A stretch of DNA of 64,000 nucleotides, taken from contig JBHJGZ010000006.1 in assembly GCA_050331295.1 (NCBI GenBank), forward strand, positions 749,158 through 813,157. The letters are read 5' to 3'. Numbering within the stretch: the first letter of the stretch is position 1; each line of letters begins with the position of its first letter. Source of the stretch: Kuafuiihalomonas sp050331295. GTDB taxonomy: Bacteria; Myxococcota; Kuafuiibacteriia; Kuafuiibacteriales; Kuafuiibacteriaceae. The notes under the pieces were generated by a model. That model was given only the letters and a program-made list of their open reading frames with translations, searched no databases and was not told where the DNA came from. Made by a program: the position numbers and the translations under genes. This document shows, piece by piece, positions 16,985-26,500 of this stretch.

Positions 16985-18154
16985 ATGCAAGTATCCGAGA
17001 AGCTTCAGCGTTTCGGCACCACCATCTTCGCCGAAATGACCCGACTGGCCACCGAGCATCAGGCCATCAATCTCAGTCAGGGCTTTCCGGACTTCGAGGG
17101 TCCATCCACCATCCGCGATGCCGCGGCCAAAGCCATGGAGCGCGGCTTCAACCAATACGCCAGGTCGCGGGGCGTCGTGGAGCTCGCAGAGGCCGTCGCT
17201 CAGCATCAAAAGAGGTTCTACGACATCGAACTCGACCCTCTCTCCGAGGTCGGCGTGTTCGCCGGGGCGACCGAAGCGCTGATGGCGACCATGCTGGGCC
17301 TGCTGAACCCGGGAGACGAGGTCTTGATGTTCGAACCGCATTACGATTCCTATCCCGCTTGTGTCGCGATGGCGCACGGGGCCTCGAAATTCATCACGCT
17401 TCCTTTCCCGGATTACACCCTCGACATCGAGGCATTGGAACGCGCCGTGTCTCCCAGGACGCGTCTCGTTCTGTTGAATACACCCCACAATCCGACCTCG
17501 AAAGTCTTCACGCCGTCGGAGCTGGACGCGATCGCCGACGTCTGTCGCCGACACGACCTGTGGGTGGTCAGCGACGAAGTCTACGAGCACATGACGTACG
17601 GCCTGCCTCATGTCCCCATGGCTTCCCGTCCGGGTATGCGGGAACGAACCCTCACGGTCTCCTCTTTCGGAAAGACGTTTTCGTTTACTGGATGGAAGAT
17701 TGGATGGGCTTCCGGACCCGCCGCCGCCATCAGCGCAATCCAGGCAGCGCACCAGTTCATCACGTTTTCCGTGGCGACTCCGCTGCAACATGCAGCCGCA
17801 TTCGCGCTGCAGGAACTGGACGATGAGTTCTATCGAGATCTGAGGGCTCAATATGAGCGTCGTCGGGACCATCTCGTGAACACCCTTCGCTCCATCGGAC
17901 TCGAGGTTCCGCTCCCGCAAGGCGCTTACTTCGCTCTGGGTCGGTTCGGCGACCTCTTTGACGGTGACGATATCGCGTTCGCTCGATATCTCACGGAGAA
18001 GGTCGGAGTGGCAGCCATACCTCCCAGCGCGTTCTATGCGACGGCGAAGGAAGAAGGTGCTCGGCTCTGTCGCTTCGCTTTTTGCAAGAGGCTCTCGACC
18101 CTCGAGACCGCGCGCCAACGTCTGTGGAAGCACTTCCACTCGGAGTCTCTTTGA
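16985..18154 (+). CDS. Class I/II PLP-dependent aminotransferase, methionine/kynurenine aminotransferase-like
   Basis: The 389-residue fold type I aminotransferase has INLSQGFPDFEGP, NQYARSRG, PHNPTSKVF, VVSDEVYEHMTY and the PLP lysine in SSFGKTFSFTGWKIGW. The N-terminal signature and C-terminal GAYFALGRF most resemble the YbdL/KYAT group, which transaminates methionine, kynurenine or glutamine with 2-oxo acids. Exact substrate cannot be set from sequence. The ATG is followed by a canonical family N-terminus. The stop overlaps the TTG start of the next gene by 4 bp, indicating coupling. Confidence 0.88.
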   Translation: MQVSEKLQRFGTTIFAEMTRLATEHQAINLSQGFPDFEGPSTIRDAAAKAMERGFNQYARSRGVVELAEAVAQHQKRFYDIELDPLSEVGVFAGATEALMATMLGLLNPGDEVLMFEPHYDSYPACVAMAHGASKFITLPFPDYTLDIEALERAVSPRTRLVLLNTPHNPTSKVFTPSELDAIADVCRRHDLWVVSDEVYEHMTYGLPHVPMASRPGMRERTLTVSSFGKTFSFTGWKIGWASGPAAAISAIQAAHQFITFSVATPLQHAAAFALQELDDEFYRDLRAQYERRRDHLVNTLRSIGLEVPLPQGAYFALGRFGDLFDGDDIAFARYLTEKVGVAAIPPSAFYATAKEEGARLCRFAFCKRLSTLETARQRLWKHFHSESL

Positions 18155-18888
18155 GGGCCTTTCGCGTGATCCTCTTCCTGTTCGGTGGGCTCGTCCTGGT
18201 GGTGATCTTGGGAGCCGCCTTGATCCATGAATCCCGGCCGAGCGGGCAAGCCGGTCCCGAGGCCGATGCCTTGGCGCGACGCATGGAGGCTGCGGTCCGA
18301 CTCTCGGATTGGGAGAAGGTCGGCTACATCGAATGGACATTTGCCGACCGGAATCGCCACGCTTGGGACCGCGTTCGGGGTCTCGCCCGGGTTACGTGGA
18401 AGGATCGAGAGATATTCATTCGGCTCGATACCCACCAAGCCCGAACCTTTCGCGCCGGCCAGGAAGTTCTTGGGAAGGCTTCGGACGAACTGTCAGAAGA
18501 AGCGATTCGCCGCTTCACCAATGACTCCTTCTGGCTGAACCCGGTGGCAAAATTGTTCGAACCGGGAACCACCCGCGCGATTGTCCCGGACTCCGACGGT
18601 CAACCTACCCTGCTCATTACCTACACCGAAGGAGGTGTAACGCCCGGTGATGCGTACCAGTGGTTTCTCGGTCCGGACGACCTTCCACAGAAGTGGCGCA
18701 TGTGGGCATCCATCCTTCCGCTGGGCGGCATCCCGGCCACGTGGGACGACTATCTACGGTTGGAAACCGGTGCACTGATCGCCACGAGACACGTCATCGG
18801 TCCCTTCAGTTTGGACCTCACGAACATCAAAGCGGCTAGGTCTTGGGAAACGATCCATCCAAAAGACCCGTTCGAGCGGATCCGGTAG
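18151..18888 (+). CDS. Membrane-anchored protein of unknown function
   Basis: The 245-residue protein begins with a signal-anchor helix (VILFLFGGLVLVVILGAALI). The remaining ~215 residues are extracytoplasmic, with many aromatic residues (WEKVGYIEWTF, YQWFLGP, PQKWRMWASILPLGG). This suggests a beta-rich periplasmic domain. I do not recognise the family. The TTG start overlaps the aminotransferase stop (TTGA) and has GGAG 5 nt upstream; a GTG five codons later is an alternative. It lies 38 bp before the tricorn-like protease, suggesting one transcript. Confidence 0.6.
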   Translation: MRAFRVILFLFGGLVLVVILGAALIHESRPSGQAGPEADALARRMEAAVRLSDWEKVGYIEWTFADRNRHAWDRVRGLARVTWKDREIFIRLDTHQARTFRAGQEVLGKASDELSEEAIRRFTNDSFWLNPVAKLFEPGTTRAIVPDSDGQPTLLITYTEGGVTPGDAYQWFLGPDDLPQKWRMWASILPLGGIPATWDDYLRLETGALIATRHVIGPFSLDLTNIKAARSWETIHPKDPFERIR

Positions 18889-18902
18889 CGCTCGACCCTT
18901 TT

Positions 18903-18922
18903 CGCGCCCTGTTGTAGGCGCG
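18903..18922 (+). promoter_or_regulatory. Hairpin covering the ribosome-binding region of the tricorn-like gene
   Basis: CGCGCC and GGCGCG form a perfect 6-bp GC stem with an 8-nt loop. The 3' arm contains the only purine-rich stretch (TAGGCG) that could serve as a Shine-Dalgarno for the ATG at 18927, which is 4 nt after the stem. No U-tract follows, so it is not an intrinsic terminator. A folded stem would reduce initiation; any regulatory role is inference. Confidence 0.35.
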
Positions 18923-18926
18923 TGCC

Positions 18927-21900
18927 ATGATGCATGCCGCGCTGACCCTGCTGATGGCTGCTGCAGGCCCTCTAGGTTATTACCGGCAACCCACGCTCCA
19001 TGAGGATCGAATCGTGTTCGTAGCCGAGGGTGACCTCTTCGTCGTCGCCTCGGACGGAGGCCGAGCTCAACGCCTGACCGCTCATCCCGGGCTCGAGCAC
19101 AGTCCGGCCTTTTCACCCGACGGCCTCTTCGTCGCGTTCGTCGGTGAAAGGGACCAGCTCTCCGACGCTTACGTCATCCCGAGTGAAGGAGGCGCCGCAC
19201 AGCGCCTCACGTACGACGGCTCGGTATTGAGCATCGTCGGGTGGACACCCGATGGCCGCGTCATGGTCCGAACGGACGGGCGCTCCGGTCTTCCCGCGGT
19301 ACAGCTGGTCCTCCTCGAAACCAAGAGCCGTTCGCGTGAGGTCTTGCCCCTCGACCGAGCCTTCGACGGTTCCTATGCGGAGGACGTTCTCTTCTTCACG
19401 CGGCCGGGTCGCCAGCGGAGCGAAACGGCCCGCTACCAGGGCGGGACCGCGCAGGACATCTGGCGCTTCGACGGTACCGGAAAGGAGGCCTACCGTGTGG
19501 GCGCCACCGTTCGAACCGAGCGCAACCCGATGCCCATGAATGACCGTATCTACTTCGAATCCGACCGAAGTCACGACGGCCAGGGTGGGGATGTGATGAA
19601 CCTCTGGTCGATGACGCCAGACGGGTCCGACGCTCGGATCCACACCCGGGGCACCGACTTCGGGATTCAGGACGCCGACGCTCAAGGAGGCAAGATCGTT
19701 TTCCAAAGAGGCGCCGACCTTTGGCTGTACGACGTCCAGGAGAACGCTGAGACTCGACTCGACATCACCCTCGTCACCGATTTCGATCAACGTCGCCGAC
19801 GTGTCGAAACCGAACTCTGGCCCTACCTGGGCTCCACGGCTCTGACCCAGAACGACGACGGGGTCGCCATGACGGTGCGCGGACGAGGGTTCGTTGTCCC
19901 CACCGGCCTGAATCGCCGCGTGCGACTCGACGACCGGGGCGTCGGTCGACTCCGGGAACTCCAGCCCATTCCTTCAACTGAAGACCTTCTCGCTTTCGGC
20001 GACGGAACGGGCGAGATGGACCTGTACCGCCTCTCGAGACGCGCGCTCGAACTGCCGGAGCGGATCACTCGACTGGGTCCTGGCTTTCGCTCCGAGCTGA
20101 GCGTTTCGCCGGACGGAAGCAAAGCCGCATTTCGGGACCGATCTCTCGGTCTATACCTCACGGACCTGAAGTCTGGGCGCACCGAGCGGATTGCTGAGGG
20201 CAAGAGGAGTGGATTCACGGACCTTTCATGGTCACCCGATTCCGCGTGGCTCGCCTACGTTGGAACATCGGACAACGGGTTCCGCACCCTCAGGCTTCAC
20301 CGGGTCGGCTCCAACCGGAATCATGTCGTGTCGTCGGATCGATTCCACGCTGCAAGCCCGAGCTTCGACCCCACCGGCTCCTGGCTGTATTTTCTTTCGA
20401 ACCGAAACCTCGAATCGGTCGTCCCTTCGCCCTGGGGGGATTATCAACCCGAGCCGTACTTCGACCGCCGGACACGCATCATGGCCCTTCCCCTATCCGG
20501 TCCCCAGCGCTCTCCGTTCGCCCCCTTCGATGAGCTGCATCCCGCTCCTCCCCCGGAAGAGGCGTCCAAAGCCGACAAGAAGGTCCCGGACGACCGCGGG
20601 TCGTCCAAGCCCAGGAAGGTCACCATACAGCTCGAGGGCTGCATCGGGCGGATGCTGATGGTTCCACTGCCAGCGGGAAACTATCGCTCCTTGAAAGTGG
20701 GAAATGGTCGCCTCTATTGGCTGACCGACGAATCTCCTTTCGGCGGTTCGACAAAGCTTCAAACCATCCCGATCGAGAATCGGGACCGTACCGACCTCGA
20801 AGCGAAGACCCTCATCGAGGACGTCGAGTCCTACTCCCTGGGCCTCAGCCGGAGATACCTCCTGGTTCGAAAGGAGCGGGCGCTGTATGTGGTCCCAGCC
20901 GGCGACAAATTCCCCAAGAAGCTCGAGGACCATCGCGTGAACCTCGAGGATTGGGTCCTCGGCTATGTCCCCCACGAAGAGTGGAAGCAGATGTTCCTCG
21001 AATCCTGGCGGCTTCAGCGAGACTACTTCTACGACCCCGACCTGCACGGCGTCGATTGGGAGGCATTGAAGGCGCGCTACCTGCCGTTGGTTGAACGGGT
21101 CACCGATCGCCATGAATTGAACGACGTCATTTCGCAGATGATGGCCGAACTCTCGGCGCTTCACGTCTTCGTGCGAGGCGGCGACACCCGGACCGAAAAC
21201 TATCAGGTTGCGACTGGAAGACTGGGCGCAACCCTGGTTCTCGAGTCGGGCGGCGCCATCATCCAGCACATCTATCGAGCGGCGCCCGAGCGTATCGAGA
21301 GTCGAAGTCCCCTCGCAGACCCGGTCTTGGACATCCGGGAAGGCGACCGCATCACGGCAATCAACGGGAAGGCCGTCGATGATGCAGGGAGTGTCGACGC
21401 TCTTTTGTGGGGCGAAGCAGGTCACCAGGTTCGGCTGCAGATCCTCCGTGAAGGCAAGCGGGATGACGGGCCGGTCTTGGTGGAGACCATGTCGCCGGAT
21501 GCGGAAGAGGACCTGCGTTATGCGGAATGGGAGTATCAACGGCGCCGCCGCGTCGAGCGGGAAGGAAAGGGAATGGTCGGCTACGTCCATCTCCGCGCCA
21601 TGGGGCGTTCGGATATCGGGGACTGGGCGGAACAGTTCTATCCGGTGGTCGACCGACCAGGTCTCATCATCGACGTGCGGAACAATCGAGGCGGCAACAT
21701 CGACAGCTGGCTCCTGGAAAAGCTTCTCCGCCGGGCCTGGTTTTGGTGGAAGCCGCGCGCGGGCGAACCCGTGGCGAACATGCAGTACGCGTATCGGGGC
21801 CACATCATCGTGTTGATCAACGAATGGACGGCCAGCGACGGGGAGGCCTTCGCAGAGGGCTTCCGGCGTTTGGGTCTCGGGAAGCTCTATGGCGTCCGAA

Positions 21901-22190
21901 CCTGGGGCGGGGAAATCTGGTTGAACTTCGATACCGGCCTGGCAGACGGCGGCATTGCCACCGCCCCTCAGTTCGGGGTGTACGCGCCGAAGGGCGGGTG
22001 GCTGATCGAAGGCCACGGCGTCGAGCCAGACGTGAGGGTGGAGAATCTTCCACACGCCACCTTCAACGGCGAAGATGCGCAGCTGGACCGGGCCTTGAAG
22101 GACATCCTGCGGGCGATCGAGACGGACCCGAAGCCCGTCCCCGAACCCCCGCCGTATCCGAACAAGAGCCTTCCGCCCGAGAAGAGGTGA
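18927..22190 (+). CDS. Tricorn protease homologue, secreted (S41 peptidase with PDZ domain)
   Basis: The 1087-residue protein has a short hydrophobic signal-like N-terminus. Two beta-propeller regions follow: ~25-300, with repeats such as SPAFSPDGLFVAFV, and ~330-660, with ELSVSPDGSKAAF and DLSWSPDSAWLAYVG. Then come a helical core domain, a PDZ domain (~760-850, DIREGDRITAINGK) and a C-terminal S41 protease domain with IDVRNNRGGNID. Ser970 in NEWTASDGEAF lines up with the tricorn nucleophile. Size and order match archaeal tricorn (~1070 aa), which cuts proteasome products into short peptides. The exported location suggests periplasmic peptide degradation. A Ser/Pro/Lys-rich low-complexity stretch lies near 540-560. 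Confidence 0.92.
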   Translation: MMHAALTLLMAAAGPLGYYRQPTLHEDRIVFVAEGDLFVVASDGGRAQRLTAHPGLEHSPAFSPDGLFVAFVGERDQLSDAYVIPSEGGAAQRLTYDGSVLSIVGWTPDGRVMVRTDGRSGLPAVQLVLLETKSRSREVLPLDRAFDGSYAEDVLFFTRPGRQRSETARYQGGTAQDIWRFDGTGKEAYRVGATVRTERNPMPMNDRIYFESDRSHDGQGGDVMNLWSMTPDGSDARIHTRGTDFGIQDADAQGGKIVFQRGADLWLYDVQENAETRLDITLVTDFDQRRRRVETELWPYLGSTALTQNDDGVAMTVRGRGFVVPTGLNRRVRLDDRGVGRLRELQPIPSTEDLLAFGDGTGEMDLYRLSRRALELPERITRLGPGFRSELSVSPDGSKAAFRDRSLGLYLTDLKSGRTERIAEGKRSGFTDLSWSPDSAWLAYVGTSDNGFRTLRLHRVGSNRNHVVSSDRFHAASPSFDPTGSWLYFLSNRNLESVVPSPWGDYQPEPYFDRRTRIMALPLSGPQRSPFAPFDELHPAPPPEEASKADKKVPDDRGSSKPRKVTIQLEGCIGRMLMVPLPAGNYRSLKVGNGRLYWLTDESPFGGSTKLQTIPIENRDRTDLEAKTLIEDVESYSLGLSRRYLLVRKERALYVVPAGDKFPKKLEDHRVNLEDWVLGYVPHEEWKQMFLESWRLQRDYFYDPDLHGVDWEALKARYLPLVERVTDRHELNDVISQMMAELSALHVFVRGGDTRTENYQVATGRLGATLVLESGGAIIQHIYRAAPERIESRSPLADPVLDIREGDRITAINGKAVDDAGSVDALLWGEAGHQVRLQILREGKRDDGPVLVETMSPDAEEDLRYAEWEYQRRRRVEREGKGMVGYVHLRAMGRSDIGDWAEQFYPVVDRPGLIIDVRNNRGGNIDSWLLEKLLRRAWFWWKPRAGEPVANMQYAYRGHIIVLINEWTASDGEAFAEGFRRLGLGKLYGVRTWGGEIWLNFDTGLADGGIATAPQFGVYAPKGGWLIEGHGVEPDVRVENLPHATFNGEDAQLDRALKDILRAIETDPKPVPEPPPYPNKSLPPEKR

Positions 22191-22191
22191 A

Positions 22192-23457
22192 TCAGCGAAC
22201 GCCGGCGGATGAGGGGAACGCGGCGAGGTTTGTCCGTGACCCCACCATCCTTTCCCCCTTGTCGCCGAGCCGAGCGCCTGACATGCGGTCTTCCATCAGG
22301 TAGCGCTGAAGCCCGGCCGCCACGATTTGGGCCAGTCGACGAATGTCATCGCGACGTGGCGCTCCAAATGGGCCGCCCACGAAGTTCCACACCAGGTCCT
22401 TTCGGACCTCCAGGACCAAGCATCCAAACTGTTCGGGCGGGCTTCTGAGGCTGTCCACCAGGTCGTCTTGGACATCGTCTGCGAAGCTCGCGACCTCGGC
22501 GTAGATGCTTCGGCCCGCCTCGAATAGAGATTCGGCCCCTTCAGGCGGCTCCTGCATTCGGTGGAGAAAGCCCGCCAAACCATGCATCGAGCGCAACTCA
22601 CAGTCCTTGAGCATGTCCCAGACCAAGTCCCAGGCGTCCGCCGGATGGATCGCAGATGGATTTGCGGCCCGATAGGCGGCCTCCAAGAGTTCGAAGTATC
22701 GGCGGACCAGCATCCGGACCTCGACCGCCCCGAGAGGTAGCGGATGGGGCGCATTCTCCGCCACCTCCACCCCGTTCTCCTCCAGGGTCAGAGAGAGTCG
22801 AGCCCGCAGGAGGCGGTCGGCCAAATGAGCGGTGAGCGCCCTCGGAAACAGGGGGTCGAAACGGTCCCAGAGCTCGCTCCCCGACGGCCAATCTGCCCGC
22901 GTTCGAAGGCTCACCGGGGGGCGCTTGCTGCCGTCAGGACCCCGTTCATCATAGGTGTGCACGGCGATCTTCAGCTTCACGCCGTAGAGCGCCTCTTCCA
23001 GACAGCGCGTGATCACATCGTAGTGCTGAGAGAAAAGGTGTCGCTTCTGCGCAAAATCCAGCCAACCATCGAAGGGCGGATTGACCGCAAGGCGGGACGA
23101 CACCGTAGCGTCTGGACTGGAGACCCCTGGAAAGCGCCCAAAATCGAGGAGTGCTCGGGCGGTCCGAACCCGAAAAAAACCCGGCAGGTGGAGTGCCGAA
23201 GCAATGTGCCCTGCGAGCATGGCGGCACCCCAGTCCCGAGACGCCGCGTAGGCCTCATGGAGAGCCTCCTCACGGGTGGCCGCGTGGCCCAGGTACTCCG
23301 CCGGAAGGCAATTCCCATCATGAATCGCGTCGATGAAAACTTCCCCCCGCAGCTCGACCGGACAGGGAGATGCGTCCCGGTCCGGCTCGACGGCGACGAG
23401 GTCGCATGCGCCCTCGAAGTCGAAGGACGGATGTGCTGGGAGTGACAGACCGAGCAC
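22192..23457 (-). CDS. N-formylglutamate amidohydrolase-like protein
   Basis: The 421-residue protein shows partial similarity to the N-formylglutamate amidohydrolase superfamily. It has an HDGN segment near the N-terminus, an ARALLDFGRFPG segment, and VHTYDERG-x-DGSKRPPVSL, a typical second half motif with a putative metal-binding His. The C-terminal ~150 residues (helical, with SMHGLAGFLHRM) are not typical and may be an extra domain. The start is GTG. The gene converges on the tricorn-like gene with a 1-bp gap and diverges from the 5-oxoprolinase 46 bp away, which also acts on a glutamate derivative. The family call is moderate and the substrate unknown. Confidence 0.5.
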   Translation of the reverse strand: MLGLSLPAHPSFDFEGACDLVAVEPDRDASPCPVELRGEVFIDAIHDGNCLPAEYLGHAATREEALHEAYAASRDWGAAMLAGHIASALHLPGFFRVRTARALLDFGRFPGVSSPDATVSSRLAVNPPFDGWLDFAQKRHLFSQHYDVITRCLEEALYGVKLKIAVHTYDERGPDGSKRPPVSLRTRADWPSGSELWDRFDPLFPRALTAHLADRLLRARLSLTLEENGVEVAENAPHPLPLGAVEVRMLVRRYFELLEAAYRAANPSAIHPADAWDLVWDMLKDCELRSMHGLAGFLHRMQEPPEGAESLFEAGRSIYAEVASFADDVQDDLVDSLRSPPEQFGCLVLEVRKDLVWNFVGGPFGAPRRDDIRRLAQIVAAGLQRYLMEDRMSGARLGDKGERMVGSRTNLAAFPSSAGVR

Positions 23458-23503
23458 GATGGCTTACGAACCTGCACCGTCCCGATGACCTTCGGACGAT
23501 GAG

Positions 23504-26500
23504 ATGGTGATGTTTCGATGGCATTTTTGGATCGACCGCGGCGGAACCTTCACCGACTGCATCGGCGTCAGGTCGGACACCGGGGAAATGCGGGTTGCGA
23601 AAGTCTTGTCCTCCGACGCGGCTCCACTAAAGGGAATCCGCAAGCTGCTGGACCTGAAGGACGACGCTCCCATCCCGCCTTCCGAGGTCCGAATGGGCAC
23701 GACGGTCGCCACGAACGCCCTCCTGGAGCGGAAAGGCGCCCCCACCGCGTTCATCGTCACCCACGGCTTCGAAGACATTCTGCGGGTCGGGACTCAGGCC
23801 CGTCCTGATCTCTTCGCCCTGGAATTTCAGCCCCCGAGCCCGCTCTACCGCTCCGTGTTCGGTCTGCCGATGAGGCAGGACCGTGACGGCCAGGTTGCAG
23901 AGATCCCCGACACCGCGACCCTCGATCAGGTTCTGACGGCGGCTAGAAATGCAGGCTGCCGAAGTCTGGCGGTCGTGGGGCTTCACGCCTACCTCGATGG
24001 TACGCTCGAACGCTCGGTTCGAGCGCGAGCTCAGCATTTCGGATTCGACCACATCAGTATCTCCAGCGAGACGGCACCCGAGATCGGCCTCGTGGCTCGC
24101 GGGGACACCACCGTGGTGGATGCCTACTGCACACCCCTGCTTCGCGACTATCTGCAGGGACTCGCCTCCGCCATGCCGGGGAGCCGCATCCGTTTGATGC
24201 AGTCGAGTGGGGGCCTGTCAGCCGACCTTAAGGGGAAGGATGCGGTACTCAGTGGCCCGGCGGGAGGAGTGGTTGCGGTCGGAGCGCTCGCCCAACGGCT
24301 GGGGGTCACCCAAGCCATTGGCTTCGATATGGGGGGCACCAGCACCGACGTGTGTCGATGGGCGGGTGCGCCAGAAAGAAGGTTCGAGGCCGAGGTTTCC
24401 GGCGTCCGATTGCGGGCGCCGATGATGGCCATCCACACCGTCGCGGCCGGCGGCGGGTCCATCTGCCGGTTCGACGGTGCGCGATACACGGTGGGTCCCG
24501 AGAGCGCGGGGAGCACCCCTGGCCCCCTGTGCTACGGCGACCCTGCCGCTTCCACGCTGACCCTGACAGATGCCCACCTGATCCTGGGACGCGTTCGACC
24601 CGAGCTGTTTCCGTTTCCGCTCGCCGCCGACCGGGCCGAGCGGGCTTTGATGGAGGTCTCACGCGAGGCCCGGCCCCCTGGGGGCGAGGCCGAGCCGGCC
24701 CACGCCGCACACACGGCGGCGGAAGGCTTCTTCCGAGTCGCGACCGCCTCCATGGCGGAAGCGATCCGGCAGGTGACGGTGGCGCGTGGCCACGACGTCC
24801 GGGACCACGTACTCATGGTGTTCGGAGGCGCGGGCGGACAAACGGCCTGCGCCCTGGCCCGCCAACTCGGCATCGAGCACGTGGTGGTACACCCGTTGGC
24901 CAGCGTGTTCTCAGCCTGGGGCATGGGGCTCGCCCCCGTCCGTTGGGATGGCGTGGAAGATGGTCGCGAATTGGAGGTCGAGCGGTCCGACGAGCTCGAA
25001 GACCGATTCCGAGCCCTGACGCAGCAAGGTGAAAGCCAGCTTGCCCACGAACCGGAGGGAGAACGGTACGTCCAGCGCTGGTTCGACCTCCGATACCGCG
25101 GTACGGATTACACGCTGCCCATCCCTTGCGGTCCTGACCTTCGTCGCCGGTTCGACGAAGCGCACGAGCTCCGATTCGGATATCGACGCAACGACCATCC
25201 CGTGAGCGTGGCCGCGATTCGAGTCTCGGTCGAATGCCGACCCGAGCTTTGGGCGACCGAACCCCCGAAGCCTCCCGTCCGCCGCATCGACGCCCGGGGT
25301 CGCCTTTTCCTCGACGGAGCCTTTCACGAGGTTCGGGTGCTCCACAGAGCCCATCTGCCGGTGCAGGAAGTCTGGCCCGGCCCATTGGTGGTGGTGGATG
25401 ACGGGACGGCCGTGGTCGTGGAGCCCGATTTCTCGGTGGAAAAAGACGAGGATGAAATCCTTCATCTGCGGTCCACAAAGCGGCGCCAGGCGCGCGCGCC
25501 TGACCTCGTTCCCGATACACCAGACCCCGTGCAGCTGGAAATCCTGGCCAATGCCTTCATGTCCGTGGCCGAGCAGATGGGCGCCGTTCTCCAAAACACC
25601 GCGGTGTCCACGAACATCCGGGAACGACGGGACTATTCATGCGCCGTCTTCGACGCGGAAGGTCGTTTGGTCGCCAACGCTCCGCACATCCCAGTCCACC
25701 TGGGTGCGATGGGGCAGACCGTGAAGGCGGTGCTCGCGGCCCATCCCGACGCTCGAGACGGCGACGTCTTCGTGTCCAACGACCCCTACGCCGGAGGCTC
25801 TCACCTTCCTGACGTCACCGTGGTGACGCCCGTTTTTTTGGACGATACCCTGCGCTTCGTCGTGGCGAGCCGAGGTCACCACGCGGACATCGGCGGCATC
25901 ACCCCTGGATCGATGCCGCCGTTTTCGTCGCGGCTCGACCAGGAAGGCGTGATCTTTCGAAACGATGTCGCGGTTCGAGGTGGAGCCTTTCTGAGGGAGG
26001 CACTCCTCCAGCAGCTTTCGAGCGGCCCTCACCCCGCCCGGCGCCCACAAGACAACCTCGCCGACTTCGAGGCCAAGGTTGCCGCGAACCGGACCGGCGC
26101 CCAGCGATTGTTGGAACTCGCCCGGAGCTGGGGGATGGACTTCATGCTTCGGTACATGGATTTCGTCCGACAAAATGCGGCCGACCAGGTGCGGACGGCC
26201 CTCGCCGACCTGGGGCTCCGTGAAGCGACATTCGCAGACGCCCTCGACGACGGGACGCCGCTGGCAGTCCGGCTGCGATACCTCGACGATACTCTGGACG
26301 TCGATTTCCAAGGGACCGGAGCCGCGGTGTCGGGGAACTTGAACGCTCCAGAAGCGGTCACGGTGGCCGCCGTTCTCTACGTTCTGCGTTGTCTGGTGGG
26401 CCGGCCGATCCCGCTCAACGACGGATGCCTGGAGCCGGTCCGGCTGCACCTGCCGAAGGACTCGCTCCTGTCTCCACCTCCGGGCCGAGCGGTCTGCGGA

